In this document: positions 53,670 to 64,000 of the stretch, piece by piece
Layout: each line of letters begins with the position of its first letter
Numbering within the stretch: position 1 is the first letter of the stretch
From: Peribacillus frigoritolerans
GTDB lineage: Bacteria > Bacillota > Bacilli > Bacillales > DSM-1321
Direction: 5' to 3'
Assembly (NCBI RefSeq): GCF_001636405.1
Contig: NZ_KV440950.1
Location: 1,821,712 to 1,885,711 of the forward strand
Length of the DNA stretch: 64,000 nt
The notes under the pieces: generated by a model
Seen by the model: the letters and a program-made list of their open reading frames with translations, nothing else
Databases searched by the model: none
Told to the model about the DNA's origin: nothing
Made by a program: the position numbers and the translations under genes

Positions 53670-53808
53670 TTCTTTTTTAGGGATCCGATACTTGTGACTG
53701 ACATCATGTGGATGATGCGTGACATTAATCATTTAATTGGGATATCCGATGTTTTTAAAAATTAAAAATTGAAAAAACTTTTTTTATAAAATGTGGCCAT
53801 GATAGGTA

Positions 53809-53822
53809 TGTAAGCGGATACA
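53809..53822 (+). promoter_or_regulatory. cre site upstream of the ilv-leu promoter
   Basis: TGTAAGCGGATACA, an exact match to TGNAARCGNWWWCA, about 46 bp before the -35 box. In B. subtilis CcpA activates ilv-leu from an upstream cre. Confidence 0.75.
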
Positions 53823-53840
53823 ACAAATCTTTCAATTTAG

Positions 53841-53855
53841 AATTATCAAAAAATT
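53841..53855 (+). promoter_or_regulatory. CodY-like box upstream of ilvB
   Basis: AATTATCAAAAAATT matches the CodY consensus AATTTTCWGAAAATT with two mismatches. It lies between the cre site and the promoter, where CodY would oppose CcpA activation. Confidence 0.5.
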
Positions 53856-53867
53856 TAAAAAAACCTG

Positions 53868-53896
53868 TTGACTACTACCTGAAATACACGTAAGAT
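53868..53896 (+). promoter_or_regulatory. ilv-leu operon promoter
   Basis: TTGACT-N17-TAAGAT, followed by the T-box leader. Confidence 0.7.
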
Positions 53897-53934
53897 AATC
53901 ACAAATACAAGACATCAAACATAAGCGTTTCGAA

Positions 53935-54250
53935 AAATATGAATAATGCGAAAAGCATTGAAGAGGATAAGTAGTCTTTTAAAAAGGCAGTCACAGAGAG
54001 CCGGGTAGCTGAGAGCCGGTATTGTCCCAAAAGATGAACTCACCTTGGAGTTTCAGCTTGAACGTCTGACTAGTAGAGCTGAACGGGTGCGTACCAGTAC
54101 CCGTTACCAAAACAGAGAATAGTGTAGTCTATTCAAAGTGCGCATGGAGTTTCATGCGAAAAAGGGTGGTACCGTGGAGTGGCTCATCAAGCCTTTTCAC
54201 CCCTTTAACTTGCCGAGTGCAAGTACATTTGGGGTGAAAAGGCTTTTTTG
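53935..54250 (+). promoter_or_regulatory. Leucine T-box leader of the ilv-leu operon
   Basis: The specifier CTC (Leu) lies at 54039-54041 in GATGAACTCACC, and the T-box AAGGGTGGTACCGTGG at about 54162-54177. The terminator has a 15-bp stem, AAGCCTTTTCACCCC (54189-54203) with GGGGTGAAAAGGCTT (54231-54245), then TTTT. Uncharged tRNA-Leu would promote read-through into ilvB. Confidence 0.93.
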
Positions 54251-54324
54251 TATGCTTAAAAAGCTGAAAATTCTGAATTTTGAGAAAACATTCAATTAGG
54301 AAAGCGAAGGAGGTTTTTTACGAA

Positions 54325-56040
54325 ATGACACAAAAGTCAGTTGTTGCTGATCGGAAAAGTGGAAAGACACATTATAGTGGTGCCGAATTTCTGCTGGAAG
54401 CGTTGAAAAAGGAAAATGTTGATGTCATCTTTGGTTATCCAGGAGGTTCTGTATTGCCGATTTATGACAAACTTTACAGTTCAGAACTTTTCCATATTTT
54501 GACAAGGCACGAACAAGGTGCGATTCATGCAGCGGAAGGATACGCCAGGATTACCGGCAAGCCGGGGGTGGTCATCGTCACATCCGGTCCAGGGGCAACG
54601 AACATCGTCACTGGTTTGGCCGATGCAATGATCGACTCTTTACCGCTAGTTGTAATTTCAGGTCAGGTAGCTACCAGTGTAATCGGCTCGGATGCTTTCC
54701 AGGAAGCGGATGTACTGGGGATTACTACCCCGATCACAAAACATAACTATCAGGTAAGGAAGCCGGAAGACCTTCCGCGCATCATTAAAGAAGCGTTTTA
54801 TATCGCTTCCAGCGGCCGGCCCGGTCCAGTATTGATCGATATACCTAAGGACATGGCCATTTTGGAAGGTGTATCGACGGATGAGGAGCCAGAAATGAAT
54901 CTCCCTGGCTATCAGCCGACGACCAAGCCGAATTACTTACAGATCAGAAAGCTTGTTGAAGCCGTAAGCGGGGCGAAAAGACCGGTCATTCTTGCAGGGG
55001 CAGGTGTCCTGCATGCAAAGGCCTCCCATCTATTAAAGGAGTATGTCGAGCAGCAAGGCATCCCTGTCGTCCACACTTTATTGGGACTTGGGGGCTTTCC
55101 GGCGGATCATCCACTCTTTATCGGTATGGGTGGTATGCATGGCTGCTATGCAGCAAACATGGCGTTAGCGAAATGTGATCTATTAATCAATATCGGTGCA
55201 AGGTTCGATGATCGATTGACTGGGAATCTAGCGAAATTCGCACAGCACGCAACGGTTGCCCATATCGATATTGACCCAGCCGAAATCGGTAAAAATGTTC
55301 CGACAAAAATTCCAGTTGTCGGAAGTGCTAAAGAAGCACTCTCGGAATTGATTGCGCAAAATGGCAAGAAACCGGAAATTGATGAATGGACAACACAGCT
55401 TACTGCATGGAATGAAGAGTTCCCATTGCGCTATACCCATGAAGAAGGCGTATTGAAACCTCAGCGGGTCATCCAGATGCTTCATGAAAAAACGAATGGG
55501 GAGGCCATTGTTACGACCGATGTTGGACAGCATCAAATGTGGGCAGCACAATACTATCCATTTAACAAACCGAATTCATGGGTCACTTCCGGTGGATTGG
55601 GGACGATGGGCTTTGGCTTACCTTCGGCTCTCGGAGCGCAGCTGGCGAATCCGAAAGCGACGGTGCTTTCCATATCGGGGGATGGTGGATTCCAGATGTG
55701 CCTTCAGGAACTCTCGGTCATTGCCGAAATGAATCTGCCAATCAAAATCATCATCGTCAATAACGGTGCACTAGGGATGGTAAGACAGTGGCAGGAACTC
55801 TTTCATGATAACCGTTTTTCACACAGTATTTTTCAATCGCATCCGGATTTCGTGAAATTGGCCGATGCCTATGGAATTCCGGGATATAAGGTGACGACGG
55901 AGGAAGAAGCAAGCAACTGCCTGGATGTAGCGTTAAAGACTGATGGTCCAGTGTTGATTGATTTCCGGGTCAAACAAAACGAAAATGTCTTTCCGATGGT
56001 AGCACAAGGAAAAGGGCTAGATGAAATGGAAGGAGTTTAA
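54325..56040 (+). CDS. ilvB: Acetolactate synthase large subunit
   Basis: A 571-residue ThDP enzyme. An N-terminal Pyr domain ([29 protein letters not shown] with the catalytic Glu), a central FAD domain, and a C-terminal ThDP/Mg motif [20 protein letters not shown] are present. It condenses pyruvate with pyruvate or 2-oxobutyrate. ATG 54325 follows GAAGGAGGTTTTTTACGAA; the open frame runs upstream to 54280 into the leader. First gene of ilvBHC-leuABCD. Confidence 0.95.
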   Translation: MTQKSVVADRKSGKTHYSGAEFLLEALKKENVDVIFGYPGGSVLPIYDKLYSSELFHILTRHEQGAIHAAEGYARITGKPGVVIVTSGPGATNIVTGLADAMIDSLPLVVISGQVATSVIGSDAFQEADVLGITTPITKHNYQVRKPEDLPRIIKEAFYIASSGRPGPVLIDIPKDMAILEGVSTDEEPEMNLPGYQPTTKPNYLQIRKLVEAVSGAKRPVILAGAGVLHAKASHLLKEYVEQQGIPVVHTLLGLGGFPADHPLFIGMGGMHGCYAANMALAKCDLLINIGARFDDRLTGNLAKFAQHATVAHIDIDPAEIGKNVPTKIPVVGSAKEALSELIAQNGKKPEIDEWTTQLTAWNEEFPLRYTHEEGVLKPQRVIQMLHEKTNGEAIVTTDVGQHQMWAAQYYPFNKPNSWVTSGGLGTMGFGLPSALGAQLANPKATVLSISGDGGFQMCLQELSVIAEMNLPIKIIIVNNGALGMVRQWQELFHDNRFSHSIFQSHPDFVKLADAYGIPGYKVTTEEEASNCLDVALKTDGPVLIDFRVKQNENVFPMVAQGKGLDEMEGV

Positions 56041-56043
56041 TCA

Positions 56044-56556
56044 ATGAAGGGAATTCTTAGCCTCACCGTGAATAACCGGCCAGGCGTCCTTAATCGGATT
56101 ACGAACCTGTTCACGAAAAGAAATTATAACATTGAAGGCATGACTGTCGGACCTTCCGAACAGGATGGCATTTCAAGGATGACCTTTGTGGTCGATGTCG
56201 ATGACGAAACTGTCATTGAACAGATCACCAAGCAGCTGAATAAGCAGATCGATGTTTTGAAAGTATATGATATTACGAATCAATCGATTGTGGCGAGGGA
56301 ACTTGCACTCATTAAAATATTGGTGACTACACAAACCCGAGCCGAGATTTATTCAGTCATCGAACCCTTCCGAGCTTCAGTTATTGATGTCAGTAAAGAT
56401 AGCGTGACCGTCCAAATCACAGGAGAATCGGATAAAATCGAAGCTTTCATTGAACTGATCAAGCCATATGGCATCAAGGAATTGGCAAGGACAGGGACTG
56501 CCGCCATCCCGCGTGGAATGCAAATTGCACACGCTAAGAGTGCGACAATCGTATAA
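56044..56556 (+). CDS. ilvH: Acetolactate synthase small (regulatory) subunit
   Basis: 170 residues: N-terminal ACT domain (MKGILSLTVNNRPGVLNRIT; NYNIEGMTVG) and C-terminal ACT-like domain. It confers valine feedback control on IlvB. Three bp after ilvB with GGAAGGAGTTTAATCA as ribosome site inside the ilvB end. Confidence 0.95.
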   Translation: MKGILSLTVNNRPGVLNRITNLFTKRNYNIEGMTVGPSEQDGISRMTFVVDVDDETVIEQITKQLNKQIDVLKVYDITNQSIVARELALIKILVTTQTRAEIYSVIEPFRASVIDVSKDSVTVQITGESDKIEAFIELIKPYGIKELARTGTAAIPRGMQIAHAKSATIV

Positions 56557-59149
<2,593 letters not shown>

Positions 59150-59164
59150 GAAGGGGAGATTTCG

Positions 59165-60277
59165 ATGAAAAGGAATATTGCGGTGCTTCAAGGAGATGGC
59201 ATCGGGAAAGAAGTAACAAGAGGCGCTGTAGAAATCCTCGAAGCCGTTGCCCAAAGATATGGACACGATTTTGAATTTCAATATGGTGAGATTGGCGGAG
59301 GGGCCATCGATAGCACAGGTTCACCCCTGCCGGATGAAACAGTGGAGATTTGTAAAAACAGCGATGCGGTATTATTAGGGGCCGTTGGAGGACCTAAGTG
59401 GGATGACCAGCCTGCGCACCTAAGACCGGAACGAGGTTTGTTGAAAATCCGAAAAGATTTGAATCTTTATGCTAACATCCGTCCAATCAGCTATTATTCC
59501 AGCTTGTCGGAATCTTCTCCTCTTAAGAAGGAATTCATTGAAGATGTGGATTTCGTAATTGTCAGGGAACTAACTGGCGGCCTTTATTTCGGAAAGCCAA
59601 GTGAGCGCGTTGAGAAAGAAGGGAAAGAAGCGGTCGTCGATACACTTTTCTATCAGAAAAGCGAAATGAAGCGCATCATCGAACTTGCTTTTTCATTAGC
59701 ATCGGAGCGCAAGAAAAAAGTAACTTCCGTGGATAAAGCGAATGTTCTTGAATCCAGCAGGATGTGGCGTGAGACGGCTGAAGAAATTGCCAAGGACTAT
59801 CCGGATGTAATCCTTGAACATATGCTTGTTGATAATGCAGCCATGCAATTGATCAAAAACCCGAAACAATTTGATATTATCGTGACGGAGAATATGTTCG
59901 GTGATATTTTAAGCGATGAAGCGTCGGTATTGACTGGCTCGCTTGGAATGCTTCCTTCCGCCTCCATATCAACTAATGGTCCTAATCTATATGAACCGAT
60001 TCATGGCTCTGCCCCGGATATCGCAGGCAAAAACCTGGCTAATCCGATTGGGACGATTTTATCGGCGGCTTCCATGCTGCGTCTATCCTTTGGTTTGGAA
60101 GATGAGGCGAAAGCAGTTGAACAGGCGGTGGAAACGGTCCTTGAATATGGCTTGAGAACAGGCGATATCGCAAATGGCCAACCGACAATTACGTCTACCT
60201 CAGAGATGATTGCAGAAATAAAAGCAAACCTTTTAGACCAGGAAGCCATTTCCAACATCATGGGAGCTTATGCATAA
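59165..60277 (+). CDS. leuB: 3-Isopropylmalate dehydrogenase
   Basis: 370 residues of the isocitrate/isopropylmalate dehydrogenase family. GDGIGKEV is at the N-terminus and NMFGDILSDEASVLTGSLGM carries the Mg-binding aspartates. It oxidises 3-isopropylmalate with NAD. Start after AGGAAGGGGAGATTTCG, 15 bp after leuA. A strong intrinsic terminator begins 9 bp after its stop. Confidence 0.95.
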   Translation: MKRNIAVLQGDGIGKEVTRGAVEILEAVAQRYGHDFEFQYGEIGGGAIDSTGSPLPDETVEICKNSDAVLLGAVGGPKWDDQPAHLRPERGLLKIRKDLNLYANIRPISYYSSLSESSPLKKEFIEDVDFVIVRELTGGLYFGKPSERVEKEGKEAVVDTLFYQKSEMKRIIELAFSLASERKKKVTSVDKANVLESSRMWRETAEEIAKDYPDVILEHMLVDNAAMQLIKNPKQFDIIVTENMFGDILSDEASVLTGSLGMLPSASISTNGPNLYEPIHGSAPDIAGKNLANPIGTILSAASMLRLSFGLEDEAKAVEQAVETVLEYGLRTGDIANGQPTITSTSEMIAEIKANLLDQEAISNIMGAYA

Positions 60278-60285
60278 ACTTCTTT

Positions 60286-60313
60286 CACGGCCTAACATTA
60301 GGCCGTGTTTTTT
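60286..60313 (+). terminator. Intrinsic terminator between leuB and leuC
   Basis: CACGGCCTAA-CA-TTAGGCCGTG perfect stem followed by six T, in the 71-bp gap inside the operon. No alternative antiterminator structure was found in the gap. Confidence 0.85.
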
Positions 60314-60348
60314 AAAAAAAATACAAGATTGATCGAGGTGGGATAGTG

Positions 60349-61758
60349 ATGGGTAAGTCGATAATAGAGAAAATATGGGATCGCCATATTGTAAATGAAG
60401 AGGAGAATAAACCGGATTTAATTTATATAGACCTTCAATATATTCATGAAGTGACCTCTCCGCAAGCATTTGAAGGATTGAGATTAAAAGGACGGAAAGT
60501 CAGGAGACCCGATCGTACTTTCGCTACAATGGATCATAATGTGCCAACCGTTAATCGCTATTTCATCGAGGATGATATTGCGAGGAAACAACTAGAGGCG
60601 CTTGAGCAAAACTGTAAGGAGTTCGGTATCCGCCTTGCTGATTTAGACAGTCCGGATCAAGGTATCGTTCACGTTATCGGGCCTGAATTAGGGCTTACAC
60701 AGCCAGGGATGACGATTGTCTGCGGAGACAGTCACACTTCCACGCATGGTGCGTTTGGCTCGATTGCATTTGGAATCGGTACGAGTGAGGTCGAGCATGT
60801 TTTGGCCACACAAACCCTATGGCAAACAAAACCCAAAACATTGAAGCTTGAGGTTAATGGCAAGCTTGGTCATGGCGTGATGGCGAAAGATGTCATTTTA
60901 TATGTAATTTCCAAATTCGGGGTCGATTTCGGTACGGGACATATCATTGAGTATTGCGGGGAAGTTTTCCGGGATATGTCAATGGAAGAAAGAATGACGG
61001 TCTGCAATATGTCTATTGAAGGCGGGGCAAGAGCAGGGCTGGTAGCGCCTGATGAAACAACGTTCTCTTATTTGAAAGGCCGTAAATATTTGCCGAAAGG
61101 AGAAGAGTTCGAGCAATGTGTTCAGGACTGGAAGTCACTTTCCAGTGATGAGGATGCTGTTTATGATCAAGAAATCATTCTTGATGGCAGCCTGATTTCA
61201 CCAATGGTCAGCTGGGGGACAAATCCTGGAATGGCTAGTGGCGTGGACGGAAAAGTACCTACCCTCGCAGAGGATATCATGGATCCTAAGGAATTGAATC
61301 GAGCCATTGAGTATATGGGCCTTGAGGAAGGGATGCCGATCACGGAAATTCCCGTACAACATGTATTCATAGGATCGTGTACCAATTCACGCATTGAGGA
61401 CTTAAGGCAAGCCGCAGGAATGATCGATGGCCAAACTGTTCAAAAAGGGGTTCGGGCGATGGTCGTTCCCGGTTCACAAAGCGTCAAAAGGCAAGCGGAG
61501 GATGAAGGGTTGGATGAAATTTTCAAATCTGCAGGCTTCGAATGGCGCGAATCGGGCTGCAGCATGTGCCTGAGCATGAACCCTGACGTGGTTCCGGCCG
61601 GCGAGCATTGTGCCTCCACAAGCAATCGGAACTTCGAAGGCAGGCAAGGAGCTGGAGCAAGAACACACCTGGTTAGTCCGGCTATGGCTGCCGCGGCCGC
61701 CATTCATGGGAAATTTGTCGATATTAGGAATTTGAAAAGAACTGAACAAGTCCAATAA
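60349..61758 (+). CDS. leuC: 3-Isopropylmalate dehydratase large subunit
   Basis: A 469-residue aconitase-type hydro-lyase with a 4Fe-4S cluster. Cysteines are in FIGSCTNSR and [13 protein letters not shown]. It isomerises 2- to 3-isopropylmalate with LeuD. ATG 60349 follows GATCGAGGTGGGATAGTG; GTG 60346 is one codon upstream. It follows the internal terminator at 60286-60313. Confidence 0.95.
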   Translation: MGKSIIEKIWDRHIVNEEENKPDLIYIDLQYIHEVTSPQAFEGLRLKGRKVRRPDRTFATMDHNVPTVNRYFIEDDIARKQLEALEQNCKEFGIRLADLDSPDQGIVHVIGPELGLTQPGMTIVCGDSHTSTHGAFGSIAFGIGTSEVEHVLATQTLWQTKPKTLKLEVNGKLGHGVMAKDVILYVISKFGVDFGTGHIIEYCGEVFRDMSMEERMTVCNMSIEGGARAGLVAPDETTFSYLKGRKYLPKGEEFEQCVQDWKSLSSDEDAVYDQEIILDGSLISPMVSWGTNPGMASGVDGKVPTLAEDIMDPKELNRAIEYMGLEEGMPITEIPVQHVFIGSCTNSRIEDLRQAAGMIDGQTVQKGVRAMVVPGSQSVKRQAEDEGLDEIFKSAGFEWRESGCSMCLSMNPDVVPAGEHCASTSNRNFEGRQGAGARTHLVSPAMAAAAAIHGKFVDIRNLKRTEQVQ

Positions 61759-61786
61759 GGATACGAATTAACCGGAGGTGCAGAAA

Positions 61787-62386
61787 ATGGAACCCATTAC
61801 TATATATAAAGGAAGAGCGGCGGCACTTGACCGTAAAAACGTGGATACGGACCAAATCATTCCAAAGCAATTTTTAAAAAGGATTGAGCGAAGCGGATTT
61901 GGCGAATTTTTATTCTATAACTGGCGTTTTGATGAAACCGGGAAGAAACGTCCTGATTTTGAATTGAATCAGCCCCATAATCAAAACACGTCCATATTAA
62001 TAGCAGGTGAAAATTTTGGCTGCGGTTCGTCCCGTGAGCATGCCCCTTGGTCTTTGAAAGACTACGGGTTCGATATCATCATCGCTCCGTCTTATGCTGA
62101 TATCTTTAAAAGTAATTGCATGAAAAATGGCATGGTCCCCATCGCTTTGACCCAGACTGAAGTAAACTATTTAATGGAGAGAGTGTCGGCACCTGATTAT
62201 GAGCTGACTATCGACCTTCCCAATCAGACATTGAAAGATGGTCAAGGGTTTGAAACGAGCTTTGAAATTCATCCATATTGGAAGGAAATGCTCGTCAAAG
62301 GCTGGGATGAAATTTCGATAACGCTTCAATATGATAAAGAGATTTCTGCCTATGAATCTCAAAAAAAGGCTGTATCGAGTATATAA
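61787..62386 (+). CDS. leuD: 3-Isopropylmalate dehydratase small subunit
   Basis: 199 residues with the LeuD swivelling-domain segments VDTDQIIPKQFLKRIERSGF and GENFGCGSSREHAPWSLKDY. It partners with LeuC. ATG 61787 follows CCGGAGGTGCAGAAA; the GTG at 61778 is within that ribosome site. Last gene of ilv-leu, followed by a strong terminator. Confidence 0.95.
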   Translation: MEPITIYKGRAAALDRKNVDTDQIIPKQFLKRIERSGFGEFLFYNWRFDETGKKRPDFELNQPHNQNTSILIAGENFGCGSSREHAPWSLKDYGFDIIIAPSYADIFKSNCMKNGMVPIALTQTEVNYLMERVSAPDYELTIDLPNQTLKDGQGFETSFEIHPYWKEMLVKGWDEISITLQYDKEISAYESQKKAVSSI

Positions 62387-62400
62387 TAGAAAAAAGTCAT

Positions 62401-62444
62401 TTCCCGTTATCCTTTCTTATTTGAAAGGATACGGGATTTTTTTT
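62401..62444 (+). terminator. ilv-leu operon terminator
   Basis: TTCCCGTTATCCTTTC / GAAAGGATACGGGA stem with a six-base loop and eight T. Confidence 0.9.
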
Positions 62445-62543
62445 ATCGGGGAAAGAAGGTATCCGCCCATATAAATTTTTGTGTTTCCAGCTATTACATG
62501 CTAAACTGTTTCTCAAAAAGCGAACGGTGAGGCGGAAAATAGG

Positions 62544-63578
62544 ATGGATGATGAGAACAACCAAAAGAAGGCCGGAGAAACAAAGATTATCGCCTTTCCA
62601 AATCTCGGTGAGAGGCTGATTGTAAAAGGACTGGATGAGCTTGGTAACAGGAACTTTAAAGCGGCTGCGCAGCTTTTCAGCCAAGCCAGGGAGTATGAGC
62701 CCGAAAATGATGAAGTTTGCATGGGACTGGTGGTCTCGCTAGTTGAACTTGAGTATTATCAGGAGGCAAAAGAGTTGTGTATAGAGATGCTGAATAAAGG
62801 CATCGGCGACTATTTTCAACTGATCAATATTTATTTGATGGTACTGCTGCAATTAGGCGAGCATCAGGAAATGGTCACGACGATCGAACTGCTATTTGAA
62901 GAAAACCAAATTCCCTTTGATAAAGAGGAACATTTCGAAAAGATGCTTCAGTTCAGTAAAAGGGCCCTTGAGGATAAAAAAGAAGAGAAAGAAAGGCAAA
63001 ATCAACAGCTTTCAGAGGAAATGCAGGAGGATGAACTTTTTGAAGGGAAAACGGATAATGAAATGCTTATGGTCATTTCAAAACTCACGAATATCAATAT
63101 TCGACCATTTATCCCTCAAATCGAAGAATTTCTACAAAAAGATGAGGGACATCCTTTCTTCAAAACGATGCTCCTTAACATCCTTATCGACCAGGAGTAT
63201 AACGAGGAAATGACGGTGAGGAAATTCAATCAATCGAAGTCGGTCATCCCAAGGGAATTGAAAAGTTTGAAGGAGACGGACTTCTATAAGATGGTGACCG
63301 GACTGGCCGAAGAGGAAATCAGTCAGGATAATCCGAGCTTATATGAAATGGTCCATAGTTTGATTGAACGTCATTCCTTTTTATTGTTTCCTTTTGAACC
63401 AGGACCTGAAAGCTTGCCTGCATGGGCAGCTGCCTACCATGCCTTGGCGGAAGAGTACATGACCGGGGAAGTTTCCGTGAGGGACTTAGCGGATCTTTAC
63501 GAGGCAGATGAGGAAAGCGTTGCGGATATTCTTTCCTATATTAAAGAAATTGAAGAAATTTCTTATCCTATTATTTAA
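62544..63578 (+). CDS. ysoA: TPR-like protein YsoA
   Basis: 344 residues, soluble, with tetratricopeptide-like helical pairs in the first half (ELGNRNFKAAAQLFSQAREY; EVCMGLVVSLVELEYYQEAK; IYLMVLLQLGEHQEMVTTIE). An acidic, lysine-rich linker (about 145-175) separates a helical C-terminal half. Position between leuD and tig matches B. subtilis ysoA. Function unknown. Start ATG 62544 after GTGAGGCGGAAAATAGG. Confidence 0.85.
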   Translation: MDDENNQKKAGETKIIAFPNLGERLIVKGLDELGNRNFKAAAQLFSQAREYEPENDEVCMGLVVSLVELEYYQEAKELCIEMLNKGIGDYFQLINIYLMVLLQLGEHQEMVTTIELLFEENQIPFDKEEHFEKMLQFSKRALEDKKEEKERQNQQLSEEMQEDELFEGKTDNEMLMVISKLTNINIRPFIPQIEEFLQKDEGHPFFKTMLLNILIDQEYNEEMTVRKFNQSKSVIPRELKSLKETDFYKMVTGLAEEEISQDNPSLYEMVHSLIERHSFLLFPFEPGPESLPAWAAAYHALAEEYMTGEVSVRDLADLYEADEESVADILSYIKEIEEISYPII

Positions 63579-63588
63579 GCTATTGCTG

Positions 63589-63616
63589 TTGTAACAGATT
63601 AATCCTGTGGTATAAT
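63589..63616 (+). promoter_or_regulatory. tig promoter
   Basis: TTGTAA-N16-TATAAT, with an extended TGTGG before the -10, about 145 bp upstream of tig. Confidence 0.65.
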
Positions 63617-63762
63617 GTAGTGGTTGTAATGTATAATTCGTCTAATTTTGACGATTTCCCCATTATTTTGGGGGTATATTTGAAGGATGACTTGTTAACA
63701 CTTGCAAAGCATAATCATCCAATGCTTATTATTGAAGTATATAGATTTTTGGAGGGAAACAC

Positions 63763-64000
63763 ATGTCTGTAAAATGGGAAAAACAAGAAGGTAATCAAGG
63801 CGTACTAACAATTGAAGTTGACGCTGCAAAAGTAAACGAAGGTTTAGACGCAGCTTTCAAAAAAGTAGTGAAACAAGTAAATGTACCTGGCTTCCGTAAA
63901 GGTAAAATGCCACGTCAAATGTTCGAAAAAAAATTCGGCGTAGAATCACTTTACCAAGATGCGCTTGATATCATTCTTCCAGATGCTTACGCAAATGCTG
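63763..64000 (+). CDS. tig: Trigger factor (partial, N-terminus)
   Basis: The first 79 residues of trigger factor, cut by the right edge. [20 protein letters not shown] starts the ribosome-binding domain, and [19 protein letters not shown] contains the GFRxGKxP ribosome-docking signature. It is the ribosome-associated chaperone and prolyl isomerase. Start follows TTTGGAGGGAAACAC. Confidence 0.95.
   Translation, partial: MSVKWEKQEGNQGVLTIEVDAAKVNEGLDAAFKKVVKQVNVPGFRKGKMPRQMFEKKFGVESLYQDALDIILPDAYANA

Overview
This window looks like a chromosomal segment of an endospore-forming Bacillaceae member (Firmicutes). It carries a small acid-soluble spore protein gene, gerE, gerM and a spore germinant-receptor operon, together with sigma-B promoters, T-box leaders and a lysine riboswitch. 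From memory, the gene order from ysfB/glcD/glcF through sspI, ysgA, pheST, rnhC, zapA, polX, mutS2, lcfA, fadR, fadB, etfBA, trxA, uvrC, lysC, yslB, sdhCAB, ysmA, gerE, racE, gerM, rdgB, ysnB, ilv-leu, ysoA and tig closely parallels Bacillus subtilis. Peribacillus or a related genus is plausible, but the species cannot be fixed from this sequence.

Layout. 1-8.2 kb: L-lactate and glycolate use. lutAB (minus) and lutR (minus) lie divergent from the lactate permease gene, with two LutR-type palindromes; then a CdaR-type regulator and glcD-glcF. 8.4-11.4 kb: three tandem paralogous general-stress genes, each behind its own sigma-B promoter. 11.4-24.2 kb: housekeeping block with sspI, an rRNA/tRNA methyltransferase, T-box-controlled pheST, rnhC, zapA, a cvpA-like gene, polX, mutS2 and small membrane proteins. 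24.3-25.5 kb: a gene-free region packed with interspersed palindromic repeats. 25.5-31 kb: fatty-acid beta-oxidation and electron transfer (lcfA, fadR, fadB, etfB, etfA) with a FadR palindrome. 31-39 kb: trxA, uvrC, riboswitch-controlled lysC, yslB, sdhCAB. 39-43 kb: a thioesterase with a FadR-like site, gerE, a MarR regulator, racE, gerM. 43.2-46.8 kb: a germinant-receptor operon (B-A-C order) abutting a decayed rph remnant. 47-53.7 kb: rdgB, ysnB, tRNA-Arg, and an accessory stretch of small or hypothetical genes, repeats and a DUF2087/GIY-YIG pair. 53.8-62.4 kb: the ilvBHC-leuABCD operon with cre, CodY-like and leucine T-box control. 62.5-64 kb: ysoA and the start of tig.

How the parts work together. 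The lactate, glycolate, fatty-acid, ETF and succinate dehydrogenase genes all feed reducing equivalents into the respiratory chain. The ilv-leu block makes branched-chain amino acids under carbon (CcpA), nutritional (CodY) and tRNA-Leu signals. The sporulation and germination genes are interleaved with housekeeping genes as in other bacilli. I found no transposase, integrase, phage module, CRISPR array or recognisable defence system. The least ordinary items are the eroded rph beside the germination operon, two families of long palindromic repeats that cluster together, a strong terminator inside the leu operon, a GIY-YIG protein lacking two catalytic residues, and a FadR-like operator on a thioesterase gene.
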